Shown one piece after another: positions 27,783-36,858 of a stretch of 64,000 nucleotides of DNA. Within the stretch, counting starts at the first letter, position 1. The number at the start of each line of letters is the position of its first letter. A program made the position numbers and the translations under genes. The notes under the pieces were generated by a model. That model was not told where the DNA came from and ran no database searches. It worked only from the letters and a program-made list of their open reading frames with translations. This DNA comes from Lachnospiraceae bacterium (GTDB lineage: Bacteria > Bacillota > Clostridia > Lachnospirales > Lachnospiraceae): the NCBI GenBank assembly GCA_910575565.1, contig CAJTFL010000002.1, positions 124,001-188,000 of the forward strand, in the 5' to 3' direction.

Positions 27783-28910
27783 CTAATCGATCTCTTTCGT
27801 TACAATGCGGATATCCGGATAGGATTTTCTTATTGTTTTCACTGCCTCATCATATTTGCTCCGGTCAACATCCCTCCCTTTTATCGAAGACGGAATATAA
27901 ATAATCAGCTCTTTTTCCTTGATTTCCGCCGGATCTAAAGTGACTCCCCCATAAGTCGTTTTTTTGTAGTTTTCTATTTTATTGCATTTTCTCCGAATTG
28001 AGTTTTCGATTCCCTTTTGATCCTGGTAACTTTTTTCATTTAAATCAATGGAAACTTCTGCCGTAGCCTTTCCGGTAGATGGCTCAAAAGCGGAATACAC
28101 GGAAAAATTATCAGGAAGGTTCCTTATTCCTTCTTGCTCCTGGATAGCCTTTCCCCGATTTGTATCACTATCCATATCCCAAACGCTTTTTTTCTGGGAT
28201 TCCTGTTTTGGGGTAAATACAGTTTTTCCGCTCATCCCGCGCACATATGCCCGGTTAGACAAATTCAAATCCGGCATAATATTAATTGGCATAATGGGAG
28301 CAATGGTGTAACATACCACCAAATCAACGGTCACTCCATCCTCAAAAAAACTGGAGCCGGAAAAATCCAGGCCATTAAGCCCTCCTACAACCTGCAACGC
28401 CCGCAGCCGCTCATCCGCCGATGCTCCATCCGAGTCTACTCCGATATATCCGGAAACCATAGGTCGGGCAATCGCCTCAAACATCTGCTGGTTAACCTCC
28501 TTAGCAGCCTGGCCTAATAATGCCCCTCCTACATTTTTTAATATTTCTACGGGATCCGTCGTGCCGGAATACGCTTCCCCATGATAATTTCCGCTGGAAA
28601 ATGCCTCATACAAAGATACCACGTTTTCCGCGTCCTTATTAAACTGCTCTGTTCGCCCTGCCGCCGCCCCTTGTACCCCAGAACGGATCTCCTCCATTCC
28701 TGAAACCTGGTACAAGTAAGTATACATGGATAATTCTTTTGCCGTCTGCCCTACCGCGTGCTGGATCAGCCCGTAAGCATAAACAATCCGCATAATATAC
28801 AGCATGGTGACAATAATCATCAGAAAAATGGAGTAGGAAATGCTGGCTTCAATCGTTAATACGCCCTTTTCTTTTTGCAGGCACTTCCACCCTGATTTTC
28901 TTTGTCGCAT
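27783..28910 (-). CDS. TadE-like pseudopilin
   Basis: A 375-residue protein. The N-terminus has a class III prepilin site: Gly before VLTIE, with Glu at +5, then a hydrophobic helix (ASISYSIFLMIIVTMLYIM, about 21-40). The remaining 330 residues face outside and are beta- and helix-mixed with no family beyond TadE/TadG recognised. AAGGAG is 9 bp before the ATG. It lies 14 bp after the DUF5702 gene. It is likely a minor pilin or pilus-base component made mature by the peptidase encoded next. Confidence 0.8.
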   Translation of the reverse strand: MRQRKSGWKCLQKEKGVLTIEASISYSIFLMIIVTMLYIMRIVYAYGLIQHAVGQTAKELSMYTYLYQVSGMEEIRSGVQGAAAGRTEQFNKDAENVVSLYEAFSSGNYHGEAYSGTTDPVEILKNVGGALLGQAAKEVNQQMFEAIARPMVSGYIGVDSDGASADERLRALQVVGGLNGLDFSGSSFFEDGVTVDLVVCYTIAPIMPINIMPDLNLSNRAYVRGMSGKTVFTPKQESQKKSVWDMDSDTNRGKAIQEQEGIRNLPDNFSVYSAFEPSTGKATAEVSIDLNEKSYQDQKGIENSIRRKCNKIENYKKTTYGGVTLDPAEIKEKELIIYIPSSIKGRDVDRSKYDEAVKTIRKSYPDIRIVTKEID

Positions 28911-28924
28911 AACCTGCTTCTCCT

Positions 28925-31501
28925 TTAATATCCCTGGTAAATTGTATTTTTAAATTTCATCCGGCCTGTTACACCATTCCGTTCATAATCCCCCTGGAAC
29001 GGCTGTACACTTCCAAACAGATACCGGATCGACATATCGGACTGGGCACGCAAATAGGTAAATGCCTGAGACATGGCAAAATCGTTTTGTTTTAACTTCA
29101 TATTCATTTCAATTAAATCTGCTGAACGCATTATTCGTTTTTGTTCACCTTTAATTACCAAAAGAATTAAAAGATAATCTTCATAGGTGACAAATGCACC
29201 ATCCTCCCCATAATTAGAAACCAATCCCTCATCCGGTTCCGGAATTTCCTTTAACAGCACATTTTTATTCGTTTTGATCAATGGAACCCGATATCCATCC
29301 GAGATCAAAAAATTCATCTCCAAATACGTTTCCGCCACAGCCCAGGCTGTAAGAAAAATCCAGAAAAAAACAATTTCAGGAACCACCCCAAGAGTAGCTG
29401 CGCTGGCGGCAGCTGCAGCAGCATGGCAGGTAGGATTAACTACATTTTTCTCCAAATATAACGCCAGTAAATTATTTGCCAGCCGTTCCCCATAAATCGT
29501 CGCATACACGGCATCTTCATTCGCCTGATCTGTTCGGTTTCCATAAATCAAGTACTCAATTTCACTGCGCAAAACGGTTTTCCGTTCTTTTTTGGGAGAA
29601 AAGCGCATATCCACTTCCCCGCCTTCATGGACATACCGCCATTTTGGCATATAGAAGCTATCCTGTTCTGATTGAGGCATTTTCTCCTTCGAAAATTTAG
29701 ATACACCGGTAAGTCGTGTTTTAAACGTGCCAAACAGATAAGACAAGCAAAGAATATCATCTCTTGCCATTTCTCCCATATCTGAAATCATGCTGTGTCT
29801 TCCATTTTTTAATATATCTCTGGATACCGATAAATCTCCTTCCCGGTTATAAAAATCCTGAGCCTGATTCTGCTGAACTTCCTCAACAAGATTTTGAATA
29901 TCTCCGGAAACCTGTTCTCCATAAGAGTTTGCCTCTGCTGCCGCGTCAAAGGTTTTCGAAGGACGCGCATCGTATACTCCCTGATCCACCTCTCCCCGGG
30001 AACTTTCCGGATTCTGCCCATCTTCCGTACTCCCGTTTTTTTGGGATTGCTCCTTAGCAAAATCTTCTGTCAGTTTTTTCTTCGCTTCATCTGGCGCATT
30101 TTGCCCTTCCCCGCTATAAGCAGGAATAATCCCTTCCCATTGCTTTCCCTTAAAATATTCTATTTCCTTATTAACCGCATTCCGATAACATTTATTGGAA
30201 CCGCCTTCTACCACCTCATCCACGTCCGTACTGCTGTCTGTCAGGTTCAGATAATAAAAATAATATTCCGTAATTTCCTCGTCTTCTTCCTCTCCGCCTC
30301 CCCCCTCGCCTTCCTCATCCATTTCCTCTTCATCTTCTGCTTCCATTTCCACAAGCTCCTCTTCATATAAATGAATCGCCTCATTGATATCTTCCAGAAG
30401 ATCACCCACATCGCTGGTTAACTGATTATCGTTTGCCAATTTATTTAATATAGGTTCTGCTAAAAGCGTTTCTATCTTTTCCATGCATTGCTGATAAATA
30501 TCCTGATCTCTTTTCGCATCCTCCACTAACTGTTTAATTACATCGTTTGAATCATTATCCTTATTTTCCTGCTGGAACCTGCGCAGGCGGTCGATTGCAC
30601 GATCCAATTCTCTTTTAGCAGAAATAGCCGAATTTTTTACGCCCTTTGCCTGGGAATTCGCATTCTTCAATTCCTCCTGAAGCTGCTTCCTGCTTTGTCC
30701 GTATTCTCCCGACTTCTGGATTATATCCCTGCTTAAGCTTTCTTCGGTATCTATATGATTCACCCGGATTACCTCCATCTCTGCTTTTAACGCTTCAATG
30801 TATTCCGGTTCTTTGTGTTCGAAAATATCAGCAACCGTACAGTTTAACTCTTCTATACAATCCCGTAATTTTGCCAATTCCTTATCTGCTCGTCCATTTG
30901 CTTCATCCACTGACATTTTATCTTCCATCACTTCTGATGCTTTTTCCTGCTCCTCTGCTTCCTTCTTTAAACTTTCCAATTCACCAAGCAGGTTAAAACG
31001 ATCCGCCATCACATAGAGTCCCCGAAACTTTGCATACTCCACCATTTGAGATTCCAACACATCTTTATTCGCAAGGCTATATAATGGGGTTACATCACAT
31101 TTATCTACAGAAAAATCATAAAGGTTTAAAAAAGATTTTCCCTTATAAGGGTTTTCCATACCAGCATATGATTTTAATATTTCCCAAATCTGCTCGGAAT
31201 AACCTTCATCATCCGATAGTCCGGAGGCCATTAATGTAGCCGCCAGGCTTTCCTTATATATGCTTTCCAGCTTACTGTTATCCTTAATTGCAAATAAACC
31301 AAAATCATCTTTCAAGTCTTGATTATAAGATGCCAGCGCACTGGCGACAGCCAAATCTGCAGCTTCCTGTGTCATAGCAACTGCGCTGGCCATGCGGCTG
31401 CCGTCAATTAAAACTGCTGACAGCAGCATTACAGGAAGCAAAATAATCACCAAAAAAATCGAAACAGCGCCTTTGACCTTCTTCTTCCGAAAAAGCTTCA
31501 T
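28925..31501 (-). CDS. TadG-like pilus protein (DUF5702 type)
   Basis: An 858-residue protein with an N-terminal hydrophobic helix (GAVSIFLVIILLPVMLLSAV) followed by DGSRMASAVAMTQEAADLAV, typical of Tad-associated DUF5702/TadG-like proteins. Residues about 170-400 are Glu/Lys-rich and likely coiled coil; an acidic Glu/Gly run follows; an Ala-rich hydrophobic segment lies near 690-730. The G-AVSIF start resembles a prepilin leader but has Phe at the +5 Glu position. The start at 31501 is chosen because AGGGG lies 6 bp upstream and family N-termini are short; an ATG at 31570, overlapping the upstream gene, has its GGAGG only 1 bp away. Confidence 0.8.
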   Translation of the reverse strand: MKLFRKKKVKGAVSIFLVIILLPVMLLSAVLIDGSRMASAVAMTQEAADLAVASALASYNQDLKDDFGLFAIKDNSKLESIYKESLAATLMASGLSDDEGYSEQIWEILKSYAGMENPYKGKSFLNLYDFSVDKCDVTPLYSLANKDVLESQMVEYAKFRGLYVMADRFNLLGELESLKKEAEEQEKASEVMEDKMSVDEANGRADKELAKLRDCIEELNCTVADIFEHKEPEYIEALKAEMEVIRVNHIDTEESLSRDIIQKSGEYGQSRKQLQEELKNANSQAKGVKNSAISAKRELDRAIDRLRRFQQENKDNDSNDVIKQLVEDAKRDQDIYQQCMEKIETLLAEPILNKLANDNQLTSDVGDLLEDINEAIHLYEEELVEMEAEDEEEMDEEGEGGGGEEEDEEITEYYFYYLNLTDSSTDVDEVVEGGSNKCYRNAVNKEIEYFKGKQWEGIIPAYSGEGQNAPDEAKKKLTEDFAKEQSQKNGSTEDGQNPESSRGEVDQGVYDARPSKTFDAAAEANSYGEQVSGDIQNLVEEVQQNQAQDFYNREGDLSVSRDILKNGRHSMISDMGEMARDDILCLSYLFGTFKTRLTGVSKFSKEKMPQSEQDSFYMPKWRYVHEGGEVDMRFSPKKERKTVLRSEIEYLIYGNRTDQANEDAVYATIYGERLANNLLALYLEKNVVNPTCHAAAAAASAATLGVVPEIVFFWIFLTAWAVAETYLEMNFLISDGYRVPLIKTNKNVLLKEIPEPDEGLVSNYGEDGAFVTYEDYLLILLVIKGEQKRIMRSADLIEMNMKLKQNDFAMSQAFTYLRAQSDMSIRYLFGSVQPFQGDYERNGVTGRMKFKNTIYQGY

Positions 31502-31557
31502 ACCAATCCCCTTCATCCCACTTCTTTCGTCCCTGTTTTGTTTAACTGCTTTTTCCC

Positions 31558-32223
31558 TTACTTTAGCCATTCCTCCACTTGCTTTATCGCATCTTTTATC
31601 TTACCGTACCCCTCTTCCACTTTTCCAAAGATTTTACTTTGCTTTGCGATATCTGTAGCTAAGTCTACATTTCGCACGAAATCAGGTGAATCTGCTACTG
31701 CGGAAACTGCTGTAGTATTTACTGAAAATGGGCCGTTTTTCCCAAACATTTTCACAATCGAATCCACCGGCATCTGATAATCACTTTGAATATTTACCCG
31801 GATCTTCTTTGCAATCAGATAATCTTCTACGGTAACGTAATTACCGCTGTTTTTTATCTCTCCCGTAACTACATCACGTTTCCCAAGGTTCTTTGCCACG
31901 TATGCGTTTAATAATCCTTTATAATCTTCTTTGCTCCCTCCATCCATAAAGGGGACATTTCGGTAAGGATCACGGTACTTAAAATCAGACAATGTTTTAA
32001 CGCCTGCGTCCATATCCGCCACTCTTGAACTATAAATTACCGATCCTCTCTCTGATGTTTTTACCGCCAGGCTTTGAAAGTTAACTTCCTGGTAAAGCAC
32101 TATGCCGATAAATAAAATTAATAGCAGGGAAAAGAATAATACTTGAAAAATCAAGGTAATTTCAATAGTCATATATCCGTCTTGTCTTTTTAATCGAAGA
32201 AGTTTATTTTTTAATTGATTCAT
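31558..32223 (-). CDS. tadE: TadE pseudopilin
   Basis: A 221-residue TadE-type protein. The leader ends KRQDG and is followed by YMTIE with Glu at +5, then the hydrophobic helix (ITLIFQVLFFSLLLILFIGIVLY). The mature part is outside. Two longer ATG starts (32280, 32265) are rejected: the first lies in the loop of a stable hairpin and neither has a binding site. The ATG at 32221-32223 has GCGGAG 9 bp upstream. Minor pilin role by family knowledge. Confidence 0.8.
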   Translation of the reverse strand: MNQLKNKLLRLKRQDGYMTIEITLIFQVLFFSLLLILFIGIVLYQEVNFQSLAVKTSERGSVIYSSRVADMDAGVKTLSDFKYRDPYRNVPFMDGGSKEDYKGLLNAYVAKNLGKRDVVTGEIKNSGNYVTVEDYLIAKKIRVNIQSDYQMPVDSIVKMFGKNGPFSVNTTAVSAVADSPDFVRNVDLATDIAKQSKIFGKVEEGYGKIKDAIKQVEEWLK

Positions 32224-32264
32224 TGTGAACTGCTCCGCTAATTTTTCTTTATTTTTGTGGAACA

Positions 32265-32297
32265 TCCGCCGGATATCCATAAAGATATTCCGGCGGA
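32265..32297 (-). promoter_or_regulatory. Intercistronic hairpin between flp pilin and tadE
   Basis: TCCGCCGGATAT (32265-32276) pairs with ATATTCCGGCGGA (32285-32297): 12 bp with one bulged base and an 8-nt loop. It begins 9 bp after the pilin stop and lacks a U-tract, so it is not a full terminator. Such hairpins often protect the 3' end of an upstream high-copy mRNA, which would give more pilin than TadE; that role is inference. Confidence 0.65.
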
Positions 32298-32306
32298 CAG
32301 GATTGT

Positions 32307-32492
32307 TTAGCCATTTTCATTTACATCCTTGATTGTATCCGCCTTAAAAACTTTCTCCATAATGCTATTAGCAAAACTAAACACTTGTTTTCTAAACAGC
32401 AACGCAACACACATCAATGCGGCAATGATCATGACAACCTCTACTGTTCCCATTCCCTCCTCTTCTTCATAAAACTTCTTTAACAACTCCAT
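32307..32492 (-). CDS. flp: Flp-type (type IVb) major pilin
   Basis: A 61-residue prepilin. The leader MELLKKFYEEEEG is cut before MGTVE, with the required Glu at +5, followed by the hydrophobic assembly helix VVMIIAALMCVALLF and a short tail. The start is the ATG at 32490-32492, with AAGGAG 9 bp upstream; the longer frame enters an A-rich region without a start signal. It should be processed by one of the two A24 peptidases and assembled by TadA/B/C. The 104 bp between the tadC stop and this start contain an AGCGC-type short hairpin only. Confidence 0.9.
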   Translation of the reverse strand: MELLKKFYEEEEGMGTVEVVMIIAALMCVALLFRKQVFSFANSIMEKVFKADTIKDVNENG

Positions 32493-32596
32493 ACTCCTGC
32501 ACTCCTTTTTCTTTTTATTTTCAAGCAATATTTCATTGCCTGACCGCTTAATTCAATCTATTTAAAAGCGCCAGCGCTAACAAAGCTTTTTTTATT

Positions 32597-33556
32597 TTAC
32601 ATCCCGCTGGTCATTCCCAAAACTGCAGGCGTGGCCACTACAAGCACAATTCCTAAAAACATAATCATCAGCGGGATCAAAATCTTTGTCCCAGCTTCTT
32701 CCCCTAACTGCCTTGCAGCATTTTTCCGCATTTCCCAGCATTCATTTCCCTGTTCCCGTAAAACCGGAATTACCTCTCCGCCGCCCCGGCGCAGATTCAT
32801 TACAATTACTGATACAAACTTTGTTACTTCTTTTACCCGGCATCTCCTTGCAAATTCCTCGTAAGCTATCCTCTCCGGCTTTCCTGCTTTAATTTCCATT
32901 AAGGCGTACTGCATTTCACTATATAAAATATGATTTTTCTTATTCTCATTAATAATCTTTTCCCACGCCCGTGAAATTGTCATTCCCGCATTTACCAGAA
33001 GCGTCAGCTTGTTTACGAATTCAGGAAATTCCATTCGAATCTCCAGCCGCCGTTTTTCAATCTGGGATTTTAAGCTGTTGTCTACCAAAAAAGGAACCGC
33101 AAAGAAAGCTACTACAGCCACTATGCTTAATATTAAGCCGTTAGCCGGATCTCCCTGAAAAGCCATAATCAGCCCTACGATTGATGCCCCTGCACTGGTT
33201 ATCATTGCGGCAGCTAACCGGTATCCATTATGAATATAATGAAAAAATGCAGCGTTTCTTGGCCCTTTTAGTTCTAAGATTTTTTGATAAACCTGGTTCC
33301 TATGCTGTGCCATAAATGACTTCATCTGAATAGGAAAAAACTTCTGCTGCCACTGCCATCCGCTCATCCAAAGTCCCATAGGGATAAAATCTTTCAACCC
33401 ATATTCTTCTTTATCTACATACTCCATGCTATCTTCATAGCGGTTTCTAGACATAAAATAGCAGAGAAAAAAATTTCCCACAAATATCACACAAATAATC
33501 CCGCAAATAACTTTTACCACCATAAGACTTTTTCGTATCCCCCTTACTTCTCTCAT
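32597..33556 (-). CDS. tadC: Tad pilus assembly membrane protein TadC
   Basis: A 319-residue type II secretion F-family membrane protein. It has an N-terminal membrane segment (about 10-33), a pair of segments near 120-160 and a C-terminal segment (ILIPLMIMFLGIVLVVATPAV). The conserved cytoplasmic region EFPEFVNKLTLLVNAGMTI and SEMQYALMEIKAGKPER is typical. It forms the inner-membrane platform with TadB for the TadA motor. It lies 9 bp after tadB. Confidence 0.88.
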   Translation of the reverse strand: MREVRGIRKSLMVVKVICGIICVIFVGNFFLCYFMSRNRYEDSMEYVDKEEYGLKDFIPMGLWMSGWQWQQKFFPIQMKSFMAQHRNQVYQKILELKGPRNAAFFHYIHNGYRLAAAMITSAGASIVGLIMAFQGDPANGLILSIVAVVAFFAVPFLVDNSLKSQIEKRRLEIRMEFPEFVNKLTLLVNAGMTISRAWEKIINENKKNHILYSEMQYALMEIKAGKPERIAYEEFARRCRVKEVTKFVSVIVMNLRRGGGEVIPVLREQGNECWEMRKNAARQLGEEAGTKILIPLMIMFLGIVLVVATPAVLGMTSGM

Positions 33557-33565
33557 TCCCCTTAT

Positions 33566-34360
33566 CTAGATATCGATTTTCATAATTTTAGAACCTACCA
33601 AATACGCAAGCCCAAACATCATAACTGCTACAGTCATGGCTGCCCAGCCTGCCACTGAATTAAACACCGGAGCCATATATTCACCGGAAGTCACTGTCAA
33701 AAATAAAATCATTACTACAGGAAGAACCATTAGAAGATTAAACTCATACTTCTTCCCGGAAATCATTGTCTCAATTTCCTGCTTTACTTCTATCTTTTCC
33801 CCAATAGTGTTAGAAGTAGAGCGCATTACTTCGATTAAATCCCCGCCTGTCCTTTTACAAGTAACAAAAATATCCACAAAATTTTCAATATCCTCCAAAT
33901 GTGCACGCGCTGCAAATTGGCTGAACATTTCTTCCACCGTCCGATTCATCCCAATTCCCCTTAAAATGTATTCTAGTTCCAGTAAAATATCCGTCCTGGG
34001 ATCCGGATAAATTACCTTCAGATCCTGTAATGAATCCCGGATTCCGGTTTCCACTGATTTACCCACAGAAAGTGCAGAAGATAAGGAATACAACATATCT
34101 TTAAACTGAAGGGTTAACTGGGACTTTCTCTTGCTAATAATTTGACGTGTTCTTATTTTCGGGAATTTTACCGCAAATAACGCTACAACCGCTGAAAGAA
34201 TAATATTATGGTAAAATACGTATCCTACACCAAACAACACAATCGCCGCCGCCAAAACGGTAAGGGCTTTTTCCTGCTTTCCCATTATATACACATCGTA
34301 ATCCGTAAGCCCATTTCCAGATGGAGTCGCCCCCTCTTTCTCTTTTTTCCTTCCAAACAT
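33566..34360 (-). CDS. tadB: Tad pilus assembly membrane protein TadB
   Basis: A 264-residue F-family platform protein. Seen: LQFKDMLYSLSSALSVGKSVE, FVDIFVTCKRTGGDLIEVMRST, and paired membrane segments near the N-terminus (about 33-65) and C-terminus (about 205-258). Partner of TadC. It lies 12 bp after the ATPase gene on the same strand. Confidence 0.88.
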   Translation of the reverse strand: MFGRKKEKEGATPSGNGLTDYDVYIMGKQEKALTVLAAAIVLFGVGYVFYHNIILSAVVALFAVKFPKIRTRQIISKRKSQLTLQFKDMLYSLSSALSVGKSVETGIRDSLQDLKVIYPDPRTDILLELEYILRGIGMNRTVEEMFSQFAARAHLEDIENFVDIFVTCKRTGGDLIEVMRSTSNTIGEKIEVKQEIETMISGKKYEFNLLMVLPVVMILFLTVTSGEYMAPVFNSVAGWAAMTVAVMMFGLAYLVGSKIMKIDI

Positions 34361-34372
34361 ACTCGCTCCCTC

Positions 34373-35608
34373 TTATACATTATCCGGCAAACCTGCCATA
34401 TGGAATTTATCAATATTGCTCATCGGATTCTCTGTCCGCACCAGCTTGCCAATAATCCTTCCGTTTTCCTCTTCCCCTTCTTCCCGAAATTGATAAAGAG
34501 GATTTAAACAGATTTCCCCATTCTGGTATCCGATTACTTCCGTAATCTCCAAAGTCCTCCTGGACTTATCCCGCAGCCTGGAAAGCTGAATAATAATATC
34601 GATTGCCGAAGCAATTTGCTGCCGGATCGCTTCTATGGGAATGGAATTTCCCGATAGAACCATAGTTTCCAGACGGCTCAGCATATCCTTTGTAGAGTTT
34701 GAATGGCCAGTGGATAGTGAACCGTCATGGCCAGTATTCATGGCCTGGAGCATATCCAATGCTTCCGCCCCACGCACCTCACCTACGATGATCCTCTCCG
34801 GACGCATACGAAGGGAAGAACGGATCAGATCCCGGATAGTAATCTCCCCTTTTCCCTCAATATTAGCGTTCCTAGTTTCCAAACGAACCAAGTTGCCTAT
34901 TCCCTTAATCTGCAGTTCAGCCGAATCTTCAATGGTAATTACACGCTCATCCTTAGGAATAAAATTAGATAACGCGTTTAAAAAAGTAGTCTTTCCGGAA
35001 CCGGTTCCTCCGCTAATAAAAATATTGTACTTGGCTTTTACCATCCGTTCCAAAACTTCAGCTACTTCCGGAGTAATGGATTGGTAAGCAATCAGCTTTT
35101 CTATCGTCATCGGATCTTCAGGAAATTTTCGGATAGTCATTGTAGGGCCATCTAAGGCAATAGGAGGAAGCACCACATTTACACGTGATCCATCAAGCAA
35201 CCTTGCGTCAACAATCGGTGTGGATTCATTTACTGTACGATTGACTTTTGCCACAATATTTAAAATAACATTCTCTAATTTTTCGTTAGTTCCAAAACTG
35301 ACATTTTTCCGGTAAAGGCGGCCATTCTGCTCCACAAACACATGATGCGCTCCATTAATCATAATTTCAGTAATGGAAGGATCATCTACTAAAGGCTGGA
35401 GCACATCCAATCCCCGCATGGAATTAAATACTCCTTCCATAACTTCCTTTTTTTCATTTAATGATAAATATCTTTGCCGTGATATTTGCATAACAACCTG
35501 GGCAATCATTTCCCGTATCTCATCGTCTTTTACATTGCGTGTCAAATCAAGATTTTGGGAAACCTGTTCCCGAACTTCCTTCATCAATTCCTCTAGATTC
35601 CCAGACAT
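34373..35608 (-). CDS. tadA: Tad pilus ATPase TadA/CpaF
   Basis: A 411-residue VirB11/CpaF-type hexameric ATPase that drives pilus extension and retraction. Walker A GGTGSGKT (200-207), Walker B RIIVGEVRG (272-280) and the His-box GHDGSLSTGHS (293-303) are all complete. The N-terminal domain with DPSITEIMINGAHHVFVE is normal for the family. It is cytoplasmic and follows the TadZ-like gene by 16 bp. Confidence 0.93.
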   Translation of the reverse strand: MSGNLEELMKEVREQVSQNLDLTRNVKDDEIREMIAQVVMQISRQRYLSLNEKKEVMEGVFNSMRGLDVLQPLVDDPSITEIMINGAHHVFVEQNGRLYRKNVSFGTNEKLENVILNIVAKVNRTVNESTPIVDARLLDGSRVNVVLPPIALDGPTMTIRKFPEDPMTIEKLIAYQSITPEVAEVLERMVKAKYNIFISGGTGSGKTTFLNALSNFIPKDERVITIEDSAELQIKGIGNLVRLETRNANIEGKGEITIRDLIRSSLRMRPERIIVGEVRGAEALDMLQAMNTGHDGSLSTGHSNSTKDMLSRLETMVLSGNSIPIEAIRQQIASAIDIIIQLSRLRDKSRRTLEITEVIGYQNGEICLNPLYQFREEGEEENGRIIGKLVRTENPMSNIDKFHMAGLPDNV

Positions 35609-35624
35609 ACTCCATCCCCCAAAT

Positions 35625-36716
35625 TTATACCTGGCTTATCAGCTGAAACAGCGGTTCCAAAACCGGCCAAACCGCTTCTCCCGAACGCAGGACATTTGCC
35701 CGTCTTACAAAACTTGGTAAAGAAGGCACTATAGAATTGCACTTCACTTTGGCCAAAAGATTATTATCGATAATTTCCTTACCGACATTGGACCCATTAG
35801 AACAATTAACAACCATATTTAATTTATTAATAATAGAATGATAGCCTTCATGGATATTTTCTTCATTTAAAAAACGATTTACTTTTGCTACTGCATTTTC
35901 TGTGGAAATAACAGGCATAAAGATAATATCCGCACATTCCAAGACCGTCTTTATCCGATCTGAAAATCCAGACGTGATATCAATAATCACCAGATCGTAT
36001 TTAGAAAGACCCCGGACGACTTGAATTAATTTTTGGATATCCTCCTTGGTAATTTCCTCATATTCCGATATACTCTCCACACCAGAAAGATAGAAAAAAC
36101 CAGAATTACCTTCTTTTTCCACACAAGTTTCCAGCTTTATCCCAACATTCATCCCTTTGGTTTTTAATGCAAGAAATACATCCGAAAGTCCCCCGGAAGC
36201 CGAGGTTAACACATCTTTTACCGAATCGATTTCCTCCAGGTTTAAATAAAGGATACAAAAACCTTTCTTCGCACCAGCAGATGCCATTGCCAAAGATAAT
36301 GTTGTTTTCCCGCTTCCTCCGGCAGGGCTGTAAAACACCGATACTTTTGTACGGCTGCTGCCCTGGATCGATTCGGTAGAACCGACTCTTTCTGAATATT
36401 TCAGCAAAATTTCCCGAAGCATATTTTCTGTTTTCTGATACTTCCGGATAGTTTCAAATCCTTTCACCGGAGCCATGCTGCCTGACCAGACAATCCGGAC
36501 GGTATTTTTTGCCAAAACTTCCAATTCATGATTTACAAAACTTTCATCAACAACCAAAATATCAATATTGTCCGAATTTTCCAAATATTTAATCAATTTT
36601 TCAACTTTTGTAAAAATATTCAACTCCCACTGCGGCGCTTTTTCCATAATATAATTGGAAATATTCAACAAATACAACTCATCCCCATCCGCCATAACCA
36701 TTTTCCGTCTTGCCAT
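35625..36716 (-). CDS. TadZ/CpaE-type localisation ATPase
   Basis: A 363-residue protein with a receiver-like N-terminal domain (about 1-110; MVMADGDELYLLN, ILVVDES) and a MinD/ParA-type ATPase domain with a deviant Walker A, PAGGSGKTTLS (about 133-143). The family sets the pole position of Tad pili. Longer starts are rejected because the -10 TATAAT of the operon promoter ends just before the ATG at 36758, so that ATG would be at or upstream of the transcript start. The ATG at 36716 has GAGGGA 10 bp upstream. First gene of the pilus run. Confidence 0.85.
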   Translation of the reverse strand: MARRKMVMADGDELYLLNISNYIMEKAPQWELNIFTKVEKLIKYLENSDNIDILVVDESFVNHELEVLAKNTVRIVWSGSMAPVKGFETIRKYQKTENMLREILLKYSERVGSTESIQGSSRTKVSVFYSPAGGSGKTTLSLAMASAGAKKGFCILYLNLEEIDSVKDVLTSASGGLSDVFLALKTKGMNVGIKLETCVEKEGNSGFFYLSGVESISEYEEITKEDIQKLIQVVRGLSKYDLVIIDITSGFSDRIKTVLECADIIFMPVISTENAVAKVNRFLNEENIHEGYHSIINKLNMVVNCSNGSNVGKEIIDNNLLAKVKCNSIVPSLPSFVRRANVLRSGEAVWPVLEPLFQLISQV

Positions 36717-36758
36717 AAGATTTTCTTCCCTCTCATTCCCTGTCATTCTCTGCCTCAT

Positions 36759-36787
36759 ATTATACTCCAAAAAATCCTTATGGGCAA
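36759..36787 (-). promoter_or_regulatory. Promoter of the Tad pilus run
   Basis: On the minus strand, -35 TTGCCC (36782-36787) and a perfect -10 TATAAT (36759-36764) are 17 bp apart. Transcription should start near 36751, giving a leader of about 35 nt before the TadZ-like ATG at 36716. I saw no equally clear promoter within the following 32 kb, though weaker internal promoters are likely. Confidence 0.65.
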
Positions 36788-36788
36788 G

Positions 36789-36812
36789 TTTTAATTCTTA
36801 TAGAATATTAAA
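36789..36812. promoter_or_regulatory. Candidate operator between pilus promoter and XRE gene
   Basis: An inverted repeat with a perfect core ATTCT-TAT-AGAAT (36794-36806) and partly matching flanks (TTTAAT and ATTAAA) abuts the -35 of the pilus promoter. It lies 47 bp before the divergent XRE-regulator ATG. A site for that regulator, controlling both directions, is a reasonable inference. Confidence 0.45.
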
Positions 36813-36858
36813 CCGCATAGATTATTTTATAAAATAGGGGTAAAAAGGAGACTTTTCG

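Noticed and set aside
1244-36787. Type VII secretion or phage-like contractile system
   Set aside because: No EssC/YukD/WXG100, sheath, tube or baseplate gene; FHA and PP2C occur with Tad genes as well.
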